Shown here in pieces: positions 1-7,062 of a DNA stretch of 25,127 nucleotides. Origin of the DNA: a virus; IMG/VR virus record IMGVR_UViG_3300025013_000007, positions 1-25,127 of that record. One strand, given 5' to 3'. Both the position numbers and the translations under genes were made by a program. The notes beneath the pieces are model-generated. The model was not told where the DNA came from. It worked only from the letters and a program-made list of their open reading frames with translations, and did not search any database. Position 1 is the first letter of the stretch, and the number at the start of each line of letters is the position of its first letter.

Positions 1-740
1 CCGACATCCGGAGAGATCTCCTGCCCCGTGAGCGGATCGCGATAAACGGTAACCGCTTGAAGCTCACCTGTCCTCTTTGAGACAAGCCTGTCTTCGGTAG
101 AGAGTTTACCCTTCGAACTTTCAACAGTATGCCCTCTGTCTTTGATATTTTTTTCAGAGAGCGCCCTCACCCGGCAGCGGCAGCGGAAACCGAGCGGCGG
201 ATAGTGAGTATTCCAGAAAGGATCATCTGCCGGAAAAACCTTTCCGTTTAATGAAGCATGCGCCGGTCTTGTGCGTTTGTCCATCACGGCCACATATTGC
301 AGGTATGGACGGTTGTCTACATTGTCCATCTGCTCTTTCCATCTGCCGGCATTGTAAGCTGTCTGAAGATTGGTCTGGTAGATAGTCTTAAGCCGGTGCG
401 GCGAGCCAAGCTGCACTTCCTTTGCGCCGGTCTCATCGCCTAAGAGTTTCTTGCCCCACCACCCCTTTGCCTTGAGCTTAGGCTCCAGCTCTTTTTTGAA
501 CTGCTGAAAGGTGATGCCTTCATCGAGGGCCTTCTTGATCATGTCTCTGATGTCTTGCAGGATGTCCATCCGCATTACTTTTGTGACTGTGAATGCTTTA
601 GCGTGTGCCTCCTGCCATGTGTCCCACCAGTCCCATGAAAAAGTATAGCCCTTACTTTTGAAATACTCTATTGCCTTCGCTGGAGGCAGGCCGATGGCGT
701 AAAGTAGATCAGGCGGATTGGACTTATTCTTTTCCGGCAT
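1..740 (-). CDS. MuF-type phage head morphogenesis protein (Mu gpF/gp30-like), C-terminus cut by window edge
   Basis: The minus frame is open from ATG at 740 to the window edge, giving 246 visible residues. At about residues 150-190 it carries the MuF signature: DKRTRPAHASLNGKVF, then a DDPFW motif, a PPLGF motif and a CRCRV cysteine pair. In Mu and SPP1 relatives this family is a minor capsid protein bound at the portal vertex and needed for head maturation. The N-terminal half is helical and lysine rich, as usual. The start overlaps the last 17 bases of the portal gene, and GGGGA lies upstream as a weak ribosome site, so translation is probably coupled to the portal. The gene continues leftward outside the window. 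The family call is firm; the exact length is unknown. Confidence 0.9.
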   Translation of the reverse strand, partial: MPEKNKSNPPDLLYAIGLPPAKAIEYFKSKGYTFSWDWWDTWQEAHAKAFTVTKVMRMDILQDIRDMIKKALDEGITFQQFKKELEPKLKAKGWWGKKLLGDETGAKEVQLGSPHRLKTIYQTNLQTAYNAGRWKEQMDNVDNRPYLQYVAVMDKRTRPAHASLNGKVFPADDPFWNTHYPPLGFRCRCRVRALSEKNIKDRGHTVESSKGKLSTEDRLVSKRTGELQAVTVYRDPLTGQEISPDV

Positions 741-2289
741 TTAAACGTCCCCACAGTTCACTTACAAATATTGCCCTTGCAATCATATCCTCAACCGATT
801 TTATATCCATGTCCGGATATGTCTCTATGAGCTTTTCCATGACGGCGTTGTAATCGCCGCTCTCGTTGATGAGATCAATGATCGGCTTCAGAACGCCTTT
901 CATCTGAGATTGCAGTTCCTTTGGAGTGATGGAGTCAATAACATCGTCAAGCGCCTGCTGATCAGGGAACGGGGACAGTTCCGAGGGGACTGTCCCAGAT
1001 TTACGGACGCTGTCAGGCGTCGTAGAATCGGGACTGTCCCCGGCCTCCACAAATTCCGCCTGCCCTTTAGCCTTTAGCCCTTCGCCTTCGGCCTGTATCT
1101 CTATATCCTCTTCCTCGAGGCCGTAACTCTTCTGATAATATTTTCTGGACAGTCGCAATCCGGACTTTTCCATAGAGGCAGTGAGACTCTCGTCTCTCGC
1201 TGCAAGGTCTTTATCCACATCCTCTTCTTCCCACATACTGAAGCCCGGAAGCTCGGAGGCGGTGAAATTCAAATCTGCAATCCACTTTATAAGCGTGTTA
1301 AAAGTCTTTTCGACGAGCTTTTCGTCGGCATCTATAATGTCCTTACGGACCTGCATGTGCGACTGCGATGCCGCATAAGAGCCGCCTTTGACCTCTGTCG
1401 ACAGGTTTTGCCCAAGCAGCGCTATTGATACCTCAGCCTTGCAGAATTCCAGAAGCTTTGAGTATATGTCTGCTGATGCGCCTTTTCCGCCCGCCTCTTT
1501 TATGTCTATAGAGGAGTCGTCCGGGATAACGGCTATCGCATCCTGCACCATAGCCTCAAGATTATCGGCAAACTTATCTGTTTCGGCCTGACCTGTTCCT
1601 CTCGGCTGTTTGCCGATCAAAAACGGCATCCCGTATTTTTCAGAGAATATCACCCAGAATTTCATGCCGCCGCGCTTGAAAGTGATAGGCCAGAAACACC
1701 TTGAGAGCGATGGAAAGCCGTAAGGATTCTTATAAGTGGCTTCATGCTGCACGAGCAGAAACTTCTTTTCAGGCACAGGCTCGCCATTGTAATTATTTTT
1801 GGTTCTGAGCCTGAGATCATTATCTTCGCCGAATACAAACCACTCCTGCGGCTTGCCGATGACGGATGCAGGCAGTATGTAATTGCCGACCCTTTCCCAT
1901 ATGACCTCAAGCGCCTGATAGCCGAATAAAGGGGCATTAAGTATTTCGGAGATGATACGCTCAATGTCTAAATTTTTGAAAATATCCTCGATGAGTTTTG
2001 CCTGCCGGGATTTTGCCTTACCCCTGTCTATCGACCACTCAAGCGACAGGACTCCTGACTTTCTGCTTGTCACGCATCCACCGAGATGCGCGTCTACGAG
2101 CATCTCGTTATAGACCGTGATGTCCTTGCCCTGCTTTTTAAGCACGTTATCCGGGTTCGGCAGATACATGCCGAGGGAATAGAAGTCTATCGCTCCCTTT
2201 CTGGTTGCGATCTCCCCTGTGAGAGAGGTATTTTTGTCCGAAAAACTTATAAAAGTCCTATCATTTATCCATAACCCCTTTTTGCCCAT
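724..2289 (-). CDS. Phage portal protein, DUF935 family (Mu gp29-like)
   Basis: This 521-residue protein resembles the DUF935 portal family of Mu-like phages. The N-terminal third has the family layout: a leader, then YNEMLVDAHLGGCVTSRKSG near residues 60-80, and the FGYQALEVIW segment further on. Portals form the dodecameric DNA gate at one capsid vertex and bind the terminase. The start follows a strong AGGAGGT site 6 bases upstream of ATG. Residues 417-435 are encoded by a palindromic repeat (985-1041) shared with the terminase and gp38 genes. The peptide there, GDSPDSTTPDSVRKSGTVP, is low in hydrophobics and sits in a C-terminal linker rich in Gly, Ser, Glu and Pro, after the presumed portal core. 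A helical tail rich in Asp, Glu, Lys and Ile follows. The gene overlaps the MuF gene by 17 bases. Confidence 0.9.
   Translation of the reverse strand: MGKKGLWINDRTFISFSDKNTSLTGEIATRKGAIDFYSLGMYLPNPDNVLKKQGKDITVYNEMLVDAHLGGCVTSRKSGVLSLEWSIDRGKAKSRQAKLIEDIFKNLDIERIISEILNAPLFGYQALEVIWERVGNYILPASVIGKPQEWFVFGEDNDLRLRTKNNYNGEPVPEKKFLLVQHEATYKNPYGFPSLSRCFWPITFKRGGMKFWVIFSEKYGMPFLIGKQPRGTGQAETDKFADNLEAMVQDAIAVIPDDSSIDIKEAGGKGASADIYSKLLEFCKAEVSIALLGQNLSTEVKGGSYAASQSHMQVRKDIIDADEKLVEKTFNTLIKWIADLNFTASELPGFSMWEEEDVDKDLAARDESLTASMEKSGLRLSRKYYQKSYGLEEEDIEIQAEGEGLKAKGQAEFVEAGDSPDSTTPDSVRKSGTVPSELSPFPDQQALDDVIDSITPKELQSQMKGVLKPIIDLINESGDYNAVMEKLIETYPDMDIKSVEDMIARAIFVSELWGRLNAGKE
985..1041. repeat. In-frame palindromic repeat, copy A (57 bp, in portal gene)
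   Basis: On the plus strand it begins GGGGACTGTCCC and ends GGGACTGTCCCC. The outer arms match copies B and C except at the base after the first CCC. The centre is 15 bases instead of 9 and contains its own stem, GACGC/GCGTC around TGTCAG. The length is 57 bp (19 codons). Relative to the host gene it lies in the opposite orientation to copies B and C, yet it still reads without a stop. A further half-site, GGGGACAGTTCC, lies at 971-982, so the disturbed stretch may be 971-1041. Confidence 0.85.
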
Positions 2290-2392
2290 CTATGACCTCC
2301 TCAAAATTTCGCTCCTGACCCTTCCAAAATCTTACAAAAACGACTCAAATCAAAAATGGCTACCTATGTAGCCGTTTGGGGTCTCGACGGCT
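2290..2392 (-). terminator. Terminase-portal spacer with a 6-bp stem and T-run; weak terminator or attenuator candidate
   Basis: This 103-bp spacer on the packaging strand holds one clear structure. Read on the minus strand, GGCTAC-ATAG-GTAGCC (2358-2373) forms a 6-bp stem with a 4-base loop followed by ATTTTTGATTT. The stem is short for an intrinsic terminator, so partial attenuation between terminase and portal is the most that can be suggested. The portal ribosome site AGGAGGT lies at the left end of the spacer. No reading frame of note is present. Confidence 0.3.
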
Positions 2393-3781
2393 TTAAAAGC
2401 CTCTAATTAAGCCGTAACTTTCCCGTCTTTTTCTGCTCGCCGTATTTATCGGGCCGGAAGACTTATCCGACGCTGCATGATTTGCCAGCGCGCAGGCCCA
2501 AAAGCGGTCTGCGTGTCCCCTTGCCTCTGATGCCGCCACATCAAACCTGATATTGCCGGATGTAGTTGTAACCTTCCGAATTGAGCGGAAGTCCTCGCGT
2601 GTCTCAAAATCAGACGGGATATAAAGAAGCCTGTCCTCTATTGAGTTTTTCAGTCCGTAGCCCATATCTTCCTTGGCCGTGTTTGTGAATGTTACAGCCT
2701 CCACGCGGTATTTGCCGAAAGCGTCCTGCGCCTCTTCGCTAAGCTGCATGCCGATGCCGGTGGCGTCAATGCAGAATCTCCTCATGCGCGGATGCTTTAA
2801 TATTTCAAAGAGGGTCTCGCGCTGCACGCTGAAAGGCGTTTTTTCCATTATCTTGACAAGCCGGGTATATTTGACATGGCCGAACTTCTCAATCAGCCAG
2901 ATGACCGAGAGGTCTTTTTTTCTGCCGATGTCCATGCCTCCGTAAAGGTCGCCTGTTGACGGGGACAGTCCCGATTCTACGGCTTGCGCCCGTAAATCAG
3001 GGACAGTCCCCTCCCACAATATGTCATCCCTCTCAACGGATGAAAGCATCTCATAGGTGATAAATGCTGAGGCTTCATCAACAGGTATGCAGCAGTATTC
3101 TTGCAGCCATGTGTTTTCGTCAAAGCAGCTTTCTCTCTGCTCGCGGAGCCACGCCTCTTTTTCTTTATCGGCCGCCTTCCTGCCGAGTATCTTGTCAACA
3201 AGCCCCTGATTAACCGCGTCCTGAATCGTGGTGGTATGCAAAGACCAGTGGAGCTTGCCCTTCTTCACGCCGTCTATAAATTTGTAGTAACGGCAGTTCG
3301 TGCCGTTATGGGTGCTTAATATCCTGAGCGGAAATCCCCATGTGATACACGGCCGCGCGGCAGCCCATAGTCTTTCCTGATCCTCATGCCATGCAAACTC
3401 ATCGAGGATCACCTTGCCGCCTTTCGAACGGAATGCTTTGGGGTTTGAACTGAGGGCGTGTATCTTTGCGCCGTTGGCGAATTCAATTGCAAAGGTCTTA
3501 ATATTCTTAGCGTCATCGAGGACTATCTCGCCGAGGTATTTAGCGGCAGCATTGAAGAGCTTCGTCCATTTCTCTGCGTAGAGTATATATTCCTTGGCGG
3601 CGGATTCATCCGCAGACGAAAACCAGACAGCCGTGACTTTTTTCTTTACGCAGTCACGGACATCTTCATATGACTGGACATAAGAGGCTCCAATGCGCCG
3701 GGACTTTTCCCATATCTTGATAGGGCTTTCGTCTTTGAGCCAGTCAATCTGATATTGGAGAAAATACTTTTTGTCATTCAA
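2393..3781 (-). CDS. Terminase large subunit (Mu gp28-like), packaging ATPase and nuclease
   Basis: This 462-residue protein has the two-domain terminase layout. A degenerate Walker A lies at residues 25-34 (EKSRRIGASY), and Walker B is VILDE at 124-128, followed by FAWHED. The RNase H-like nuclease domain begins near residue 277 with GGMDIGRKKDLSVIW, and CIDATGIG supplies a second acidic motif. The enzyme powers DNA entry through the portal and cuts the packaged DNA. Residues 257-274 (EGTVPDLRAQAVESGLSP) are encoded by repeat copy B and sit exactly in the linker between ATPase and nuclease domains. Its start overlaps the small-terminase-like gene by 8 bases, with GAGG upstream. An AHADRFWACALA helix near the C-terminus is typical of Mu-like terminases. 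Confidence 0.92.
   Translation of the reverse strand: MNDKKYFLQYQIDWLKDESPIKIWEKSRRIGASYVQSYEDVRDCVKKKVTAVWFSSADESAAKEYILYAEKWTKLFNAAAKYLGEIVLDDAKNIKTFAIEFANGAKIHALSSNPKAFRSKGGKVILDEFAWHEDQERLWAAARPCITWGFPLRILSTHNGTNCRYYKFIDGVKKGKLHWSLHTTTIQDAVNQGLVDKILGRKAADKEKEAWLREQRESCFDENTWLQEYCCIPVDEASAFITYEMLSSVERDDILWEGTVPDLRAQAVESGLSPSTGDLYGGMDIGRKKDLSVIWLIEKFGHVKYTRLVKIMEKTPFSVQRETLFEILKHPRMRRFCIDATGIGMQLSEEAQDAFGKYRVEAVTFTNTAKEDMGYGLKNSIEDRLLYIPSDFETREDFRSIRKVTTTSGNIRFDVAASEARGHADRFWACALANHAASDKSSGPINTASRKRRESYGLIRGF
2961..3011. repeat. In-frame palindromic repeat, copy B (51 bp, in terminase gene)
   Basis: The minus strand reads GGGGACTGTCCC at one end and GGGACTGTCCCC at the other, with TACGG/CCGTA forming the inner stem. 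Over 51 bp it differs from copy C at one base only (T instead of G after the first CCC). The encoded residues are identical to those of copy C across 18 positions. The length is a multiple of three, so the reading frame is kept. Confidence 0.9.
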
Positions 3782-4172
3782 TGCCTAAAACCTCTTTCTC
3801 TATATGCTTTACAGCATCTTCCGTCAGCCCTTTTCTTTCGTCCGGCGTTGTCTCATCTTTTATAAGCTTCACGCCCTGATATGACTTAAGCGCGGCGATT
3901 GCTTTGCTCATCGCGTAGATATTGTGCGGCGTGGGATTTGCCTTAGCCTCTTTTATTGTGAGCTTCGCAAGTTCAAGGAGATCTTCCTGCAGGGCTTTAG
4001 TCTCATTGAGGTAGTTTCGTCTCTTTATATCCCACTCCCCCGCGATCTTCCAGTTGTAAAGCGTTTTACGCGAGACTTTATTTGAGAGTATGCCGACGAT
4101 AGCGTCCAGCGATAATCCTTCCTGCACGGAGAGACGCTTTGCCTCATCGTTATAAATCGCGAGTTTAGCCAT
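3774..4172 (-). CDS. Small-terminase-like DNA-binding protein (Mu gp27 position; DUF1804-like)
   Basis: This 132-residue protein starts at MAKLAIYNDEAKRL, where ATG overlaps the upstream stop by 8 bases; an upstream in-frame ATG exists but would run deep into the neighbouring gene. Residues about 10-45 look like a helix-turn-helix: SVQEGLSLDAIVGIL, then VSRKTLYNWKIAGEW. The rest is a charged helical region (LLELAKLTIKEAKAN...). This layout matches small terminase subunits and DUF1804 proteins, which recognise phage DNA and hand it to the large subunit. Position directly before, and 8-base overlap with, the large terminase supports the role. Assignment rests on the HTH and on synteny; the exact family is not certain. 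Confidence 0.78.
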   Translation of the reverse strand: MAKLAIYNDEAKRLSVQEGLSLDAIVGILSNKVSRKTLYNWKIAGEWDIKRRNYLNETKALQEDLLELAKLTIKEAKANPTPHNIYAMSKAIAALKSYQGVKLIKDETTPDERKGLTEDAVKHIEKEVLGIE

Positions 4173-4410
4173 TGAGGTCTTTCTCCATCCGCGCGATCTG
4201 AGCTTTAAGCTCCCTCCCCTCGGCGCAGAGGCGGTTAAAGTCATTGACGATTACTACTGCGCGGTCAATATCGATAGTCGTGAAATCCTCGGTGTAAGGA
4301 TCGAAGATGTCCCGTAAGACGATAATGTAAGAGTCTGCCCTGCGATTCATCTCCTCCAGCGATTTCTTTTTTTCTGCGCGGCGGGCTTTAAGTAAAAGGA
4401 CTTCATTCAT
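4165..4410 (-). CDS. Small helical protein in the Mu gp26 position, function unknown
   Basis: This 81-residue protein starts at MNEVLLLKARRAEKKK. The start ATG overlaps the stop of the upstream membrane-protein gene as ATGA, and GGAGGT sits about 8 bases before it, which decides against the longer in-frame start upstream. It is predicted almost wholly helical, with an N-terminal Lys/Arg-rich coil (residues 9-25) and a C-terminal coil (RELKAQIARMEKD). I do not recognise a family. Small helical proteins in this place (Mu gp26) are encoded next to the terminase genes and are poorly characterised. It overlaps the small-terminase-like gene by 8 bases, so the four packaging genes are translationally linked. 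Confidence 0.72.
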   Translation of the reverse strand: MNEVLLLKARRAEKKKSLEEMNRRADSYIIVLRDIFDPYTEDFTTIDIDRAVVIVNDFNRLCAEGRELKAQIARMEKDLNG

Positions 4411-4730
4411 TCGGTTACCTCCAGCTTGAGCTTTTTCCCGGTCATAAGGATGGGACATTGCGCGGGTGTTTCGATCTTGATGGATATTCTGTCGAGGATG
4501 CCGGTGAGGATCGTTTTGTATTCCTGCTCGTCCCGCAGGTATTGCAGAAGCTGCTCGTTCAGCTTCGTATGCTTTTCAAACGCCTCGGCGCTCTGCGACA
4601 ACGACTGCTGCAGGAAACTATCTGTCTGTTTGCTCGACTTAGTAAAGGTGAAATACCAGATTATAAAAACGACTATTGCGACGCCTCCCTGAATAATAAA
4701 CTGCAATATTTCTTTCAGTCCCATTTCCAT
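4407..4730 (-). CDS. Membrane-anchored coiled-coil protein in the Mu gp25 position
   Basis: This 107-residue protein is the first gene of the minus-strand packaging operon. Start MEMGLKEI is chosen because AGGAGGGCGGGC lies directly upstream; a longer in-frame ATG lacks this. One transmembrane segment lies at about residues 9-27 (LQFIIQGGVAIVVFIIWYF). A polar helix with coiled-coil character follows (KQTDSFLQQSLSQSAEAFEK...). The C-terminus has QCPILMTGKKLKLEVTE. This layout fits the DUF2730/gp25 type found at this place in Mu, and a holin-like or anchoring role cannot be excluded. The stop overlaps the next gene as ATGA. Confidence 0.7.
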   Translation of the reverse strand: MEMGLKEILQFIIQGGVAIVVFIIWYFTFTKSSKQTDSFLQQSLSQSAEAFEKHTKLNEQLLQYLRDEQEYKTILTGILDRISIKIETPAQCPILMTGKKLKLEVTE

Positions 4731-4859
4731 GCCCGCCCTCCTAATAAATTTTCCTCTCAATCTTACCTTTTAAAATTGTTTCGCTCTCCCGAACGGTTCA
4801 GGAGAACCGATTAAAACCTTCCGGTAAGATGAGAGCATGAAACTGAGAAAGGAGGGTTT
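4731..4859. promoter_or_regulatory. Divergent late control region with mirrored GGTAAGAT boxes and a central palindrome
   Basis: This 129-bp gap separates the minus packaging operon from the plus capsid/tail operon. GGTAAGAT occurs at 4823-4830 on the plus strand and, inverted, at 4760-4767 for the minus strand. Each box ends exactly 29 bases before its own ATG (4860 and 4730), and each is followed by GAGAG (one extra T in the minus copy). TAAGAT resembles a -10 hexamer, and TTAAAA lies just upstream of both boxes. Between them is a perfect 6-bp palindrome, CGGTTC-AGGA-GAACCG (4794-4809), a candidate operator. No convincing -35 is visible, which would fit activator-dependent late promoters like those Mu activates with C. 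Both leaders end in a GGAGGG ribosome site. Confidence 0.6.
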
Positions 4860-5966
4860 ATGCTGATTGAAATTTTCAAGGCCGGCGCTCATACAGACTC
4901 GGCAGGCAATGCCCGCACATGGACAGAAAAAGACCTCGATGCTATTGCGAGCAAATACAATCCTGCGAATCACGAAGCGCCTGTGGTGATAGGACATCCA
5001 AAAGATAATGCCCCGGCATTCGGCTGGGTAGAGGGATTAGAGCGCAAAGGAAGCGTCCTTTACGCGAAGCTCAAAGACCTCGTTCCTGAATTCGTGGAAG
5101 CGGTCAAAAAGGGGTTTTATAAGAAGCGCTCAATCTCGCTCTACCCGGATATGACATTAAGGCATGTAGGATTCCTCGGCGCAATGCCGCCTGCGGTCAA
5201 GGGGCTGACGGATGTAGCGTTTTCCGAAGCAGAGGCGGTAACCATTGAGTTCTCTGATTATCGCATGTCCACTATCGGCAGAATATTTCAGAGACTGAGA
5301 GACCTGCTGATAGAAAAATTCGGAACCGATGTCGCGGACAAGGTGGTCAACAGCTTTGAGATCGAGGATATTCAACGCGAAATAAAAGACCCGGAGGAGG
5401 TTGCATCCTCCGCATTTAATGAAGGAGGTAAGCAAGACATGGACAAAATCAAAGAGCTTGAAGCCAAGCTCGCAAAGGCGGAAACGGCGCTCTCCGAATT
5501 TGCCGAGACGGACAAGGCAAAGGAAGACGAGATCGCAAGCCTGAGAAAAGAGCTTGTCGAAGAGAAGGTCAAGCAGAGAAAGGCTGAGTTCAATTCCTTC
5601 TGCGACAGCCTTACGGCAGAGGGCAAACTCACACCGGCAATGAAGCCTGCTGTGCTGGATTTCATGGAGATACTGCACGGCAGCGGCGAGTATGAGTTCG
5701 CGGAAGGAGACGGCAAGGTAAAGGCGCAGCCTGCCGAGAAGTTTAAAACCTTCTTAAACGCCCTTCCCAAACAGGTTGAATTCGGGGAACATGCCACAAA
5801 GGATAAGGCAGGAGAGGCTACAGGCATAGGGACGCAGGAGACCGGATTCTCCGGCAATGTGGATGAAGACAGGCTCGCCATACATCAGAAGGCGATGGAA
5901 TACTGCGAGAAAAATGAAGGCGCCGCATATATAGACGCCGTAAGACATGTAATTAAGGAGGGCTAA
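4860..5966 (+). CDS. Mu-like prohead protease with C-terminal scaffold (gpI/gp32-like)
   Basis: This 368-residue protein is preceded by AAAGGAGGG. The N-terminal ~190 residues match the Mu-like prohead protease family: EIFKAGAHTDSAGNARTWTE, then HEAPVVIGHPKDNAPAFGWVE, and KKRSISLYPDM with a candidate active serine. The C-terminal half (from about residue 195) is a long charged coiled coil (KIKELEAKLAKAETALSEFAE...), typical of a scaffold. The protease trims capsid and scaffold during head maturation. As in Mu genes I and Z, an internal start lets the scaffold be made alone. It is the first gene of the plus operon and lies 3 bases from the major capsid gene. The catalytic residue assignment is inference. 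Confidence 0.88.
   Translation: MLIEIFKAGAHTDSAGNARTWTEKDLDAIASKYNPANHEAPVVIGHPKDNAPAFGWVEGLERKGSVLYAKLKDLVPEFVEAVKKGFYKKRSISLYPDMTLRHVGFLGAMPPAVKGLTDVAFSEAEAVTIEFSDYRMSTIGRIFQRLRDLLIEKFGTDVADKVVNSFEIEDIQREIKDPEEVASSAFNEGGKQDMDKIKELEAKLAKAETALSEFAETDKAKEDEIASLRKELVEEKVKQRKAEFNSFCDSLTAEGKLTPAMKPAVLDFMEILHGSGEYEFAEGDGKVKAQPAEKFKTFLNALPKQVEFGEHATKDKAGEATGIGTQETGFSGNVDEDRLAIHQKAMEYCEKNEGAAYIDAVRHVIKEG
5439..5966 (+). CDS. Nested scaffold protein from internal start (Mu gpZ-like)
   Basis: AAGGAGGT (5422-5429) is followed 9 bases later by ATG at 5439, in frame with the protease gene (codon 194). From there the reading frame gives 175 residues beginning MDKIKELEAKLAKAE, a coiled-coil scaffold-like protein lacking the protease domain. 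This reproduces the Mu arrangement, in which gene Z is nested in the 3' half of gene I. The internal ribosome site is as strong as any in the window. That supports a separately made scaffold, which head assembly needs in much larger amount than the protease. Confidence 0.8.
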   Translation: MDKIKELEAKLAKAETALSEFAETDKAKEDEIASLRKELVEEKVKQRKAEFNSFCDSLTAEGKLTPAMKPAVLDFMEILHGSGEYEFAEGDGKVKAQPAEKFKTFLNALPKQVEFGEHATKDKAGEATGIGTQETGFSGNVDEDRLAIHQKAMEYCEKNEGAAYIDAVRHVIKEG

Positions 5967-5969
5967 GAC

Positions 5970-6890
5970 ATGGGCAGAATGGAAAATTTAAGAGTTGTAG
6001 ACCCCGTATTAACAACGCTTTCAAGGGGATACTCCAATGCCGAATTCGTAGGCGACAAGCTTTTCCCCTTTGTGGTCGTTGACAAAGAGGCAGGCAAAAT
6101 ACCGCAGTTCGGCAAAGAGGCGTTCAAAATTTATAACACCGAAAGGGCTATCAGGGCGAAGTCCAACAGGATAACCCCCGATGGAAGGACGTCTATAGAT
6201 TATGTCTGCGATGAGCATGATCTCGAATATCCTGTGGATTACCGCGAGTCCGAAGAGGATATATTTCCACTGGAGCAGCATGCGACGAATGTCGTAACCG
6301 AGGGCATCAGGCTCAGACATGAAAAGATGTGCGCTGATATTGCTCAGGATCTGAACAGCTATTCATCCGGTAATAAGATCACGCTGTCGGGCACTTCCAA
6401 GTTCACGGACAAGACGAACTCCGACCCTATCGGCGTCATAGAGGACGGCAAGGAAGCAGTGCGCCAAAAAATCGGCAAAACGCCTAATACCGCTGTAATC
6501 GGCGCTCAGACGCTTAAGGCTCTCAAAGTCCATCCGCAGATACTGGACAGAATCAAATACTCGATGAAGGGCGTTATCACCGTTGATCTCCTCAAAGAGA
6601 TACTGGAGGTGGAGAGCATCTTTATCGGCAAGGCCATCTATGTCTCCGATGCAGGGGCGTTCTCGGATGCATGGCTCGACAACATCGTGCTGGCCTATGT
6701 CACAGGCACAGAGGCGGAAAAGAGAACGGTCTTTGAGCCGAGCTTCGCATACACGCTCAGGAAAAAAAGCAAACCGGAGATCGACACTTATGACGAAGGC
6801 AAGAAGCTGAGGCTTATCAGAAATACCGATATCTTCGTGCCGAAGCTGGTAGGCGCAGAGGCCGGATATATCATCAACGATACGAACTGA
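5970..6890 (+). CDS. Major capsid protein (Mu gpT position)
   Basis: This 306-residue protein is preceded by AAGGAGGGCTAAGAC. It directly follows the protease/scaffold gene and precedes gp35, which is the place of Mu gene T. The N-terminus (VVDPVLTTLSRGYSNAEFVG, then KLFPFVVVDKEAGKI) is typical of a phage major capsid family with an HK97-type fold. ITPDGRTSIDYVCDEHDLEY could form the spine/E-loop region. A start 9 bases downstream (MENLRV) is possible but less well spaced from the ribosome site. Hundreds of copies would form the shell. The role is secure from context; the exact family is from memory of related sequences. Confidence 0.85.
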   Translation: MGRMENLRVVDPVLTTLSRGYSNAEFVGDKLFPFVVVDKEAGKIPQFGKEAFKIYNTERAIRAKSNRITPDGRTSIDYVCDEHDLEYPVDYRESEEDIFPLEQHATNVVTEGIRLRHEKMCADIAQDLNSYSSGNKITLSGTSKFTDKTNSDPIGVIEDGKEAVRQKIGKTPNTAVIGAQTLKALKVHPQILDRIKYSMKGVITVDLLKEILEVESIFIGKAIYVSDAGAFSDAWLDNIVLAYVTGTEAEKRTVFEPSFAYTLRKKSKPEIDTYDEGKKLRLIRNTDIFVPKLVGAEAGYIINDTN

Positions 6891-6900
6891 GGAGGCAATG

Positions 6901-7062
6901 ATGGCGAAATACATAGTCAAAGGCACGGACATAAGGCATAACGGCGAGCTTTATCCCGAAGGCTCTGAGATAGAGCTTACGGATAAAGAGGCAAAGAGTC
7001 TTGAGGCATACATCGGAAAGATAGAGGCCAAGACCAAAGAAACCAAAGGAGGTAAGAAGTAA
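6901..7062 (+). CDS. Short gp35-like protein after the capsid gene
   Basis: This 53-residue frame starts at the second of two adjacent ATGs, 5 bases after GGAGG (6891-6895); the first is too close to the ribosome site. The sequence starts MAKYIVKGTDIRHNGELYPE, then GSEIELTDKEAKSLEAY and a Lys-rich tail. Small proteins with a beta-rich domain and the pattern 'G.elY.eG..i.l...eA..L' occupy this place, Mu gene 35, in many Mu-like prophages. The stop TAA overlaps the next ATG by one base. Function is unknown; a head-tail joining or capsid accessory role is inferred from position only. Confidence 0.75.
   Translation: MAKYIVKGTDIRHNGELYPEGSEIELTDKEAKSLEAYIGKIEAKTKETKGGKK

Noticed and set aside
5157-5881. 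Two long minus-strand frames opposite the protease/scaffold gene
   Set aside because: Low-complexity Ser/Leu/Cys-rich translations mirror the Lys/Glu-rich coiled coil on the plus strand; no independent signals.
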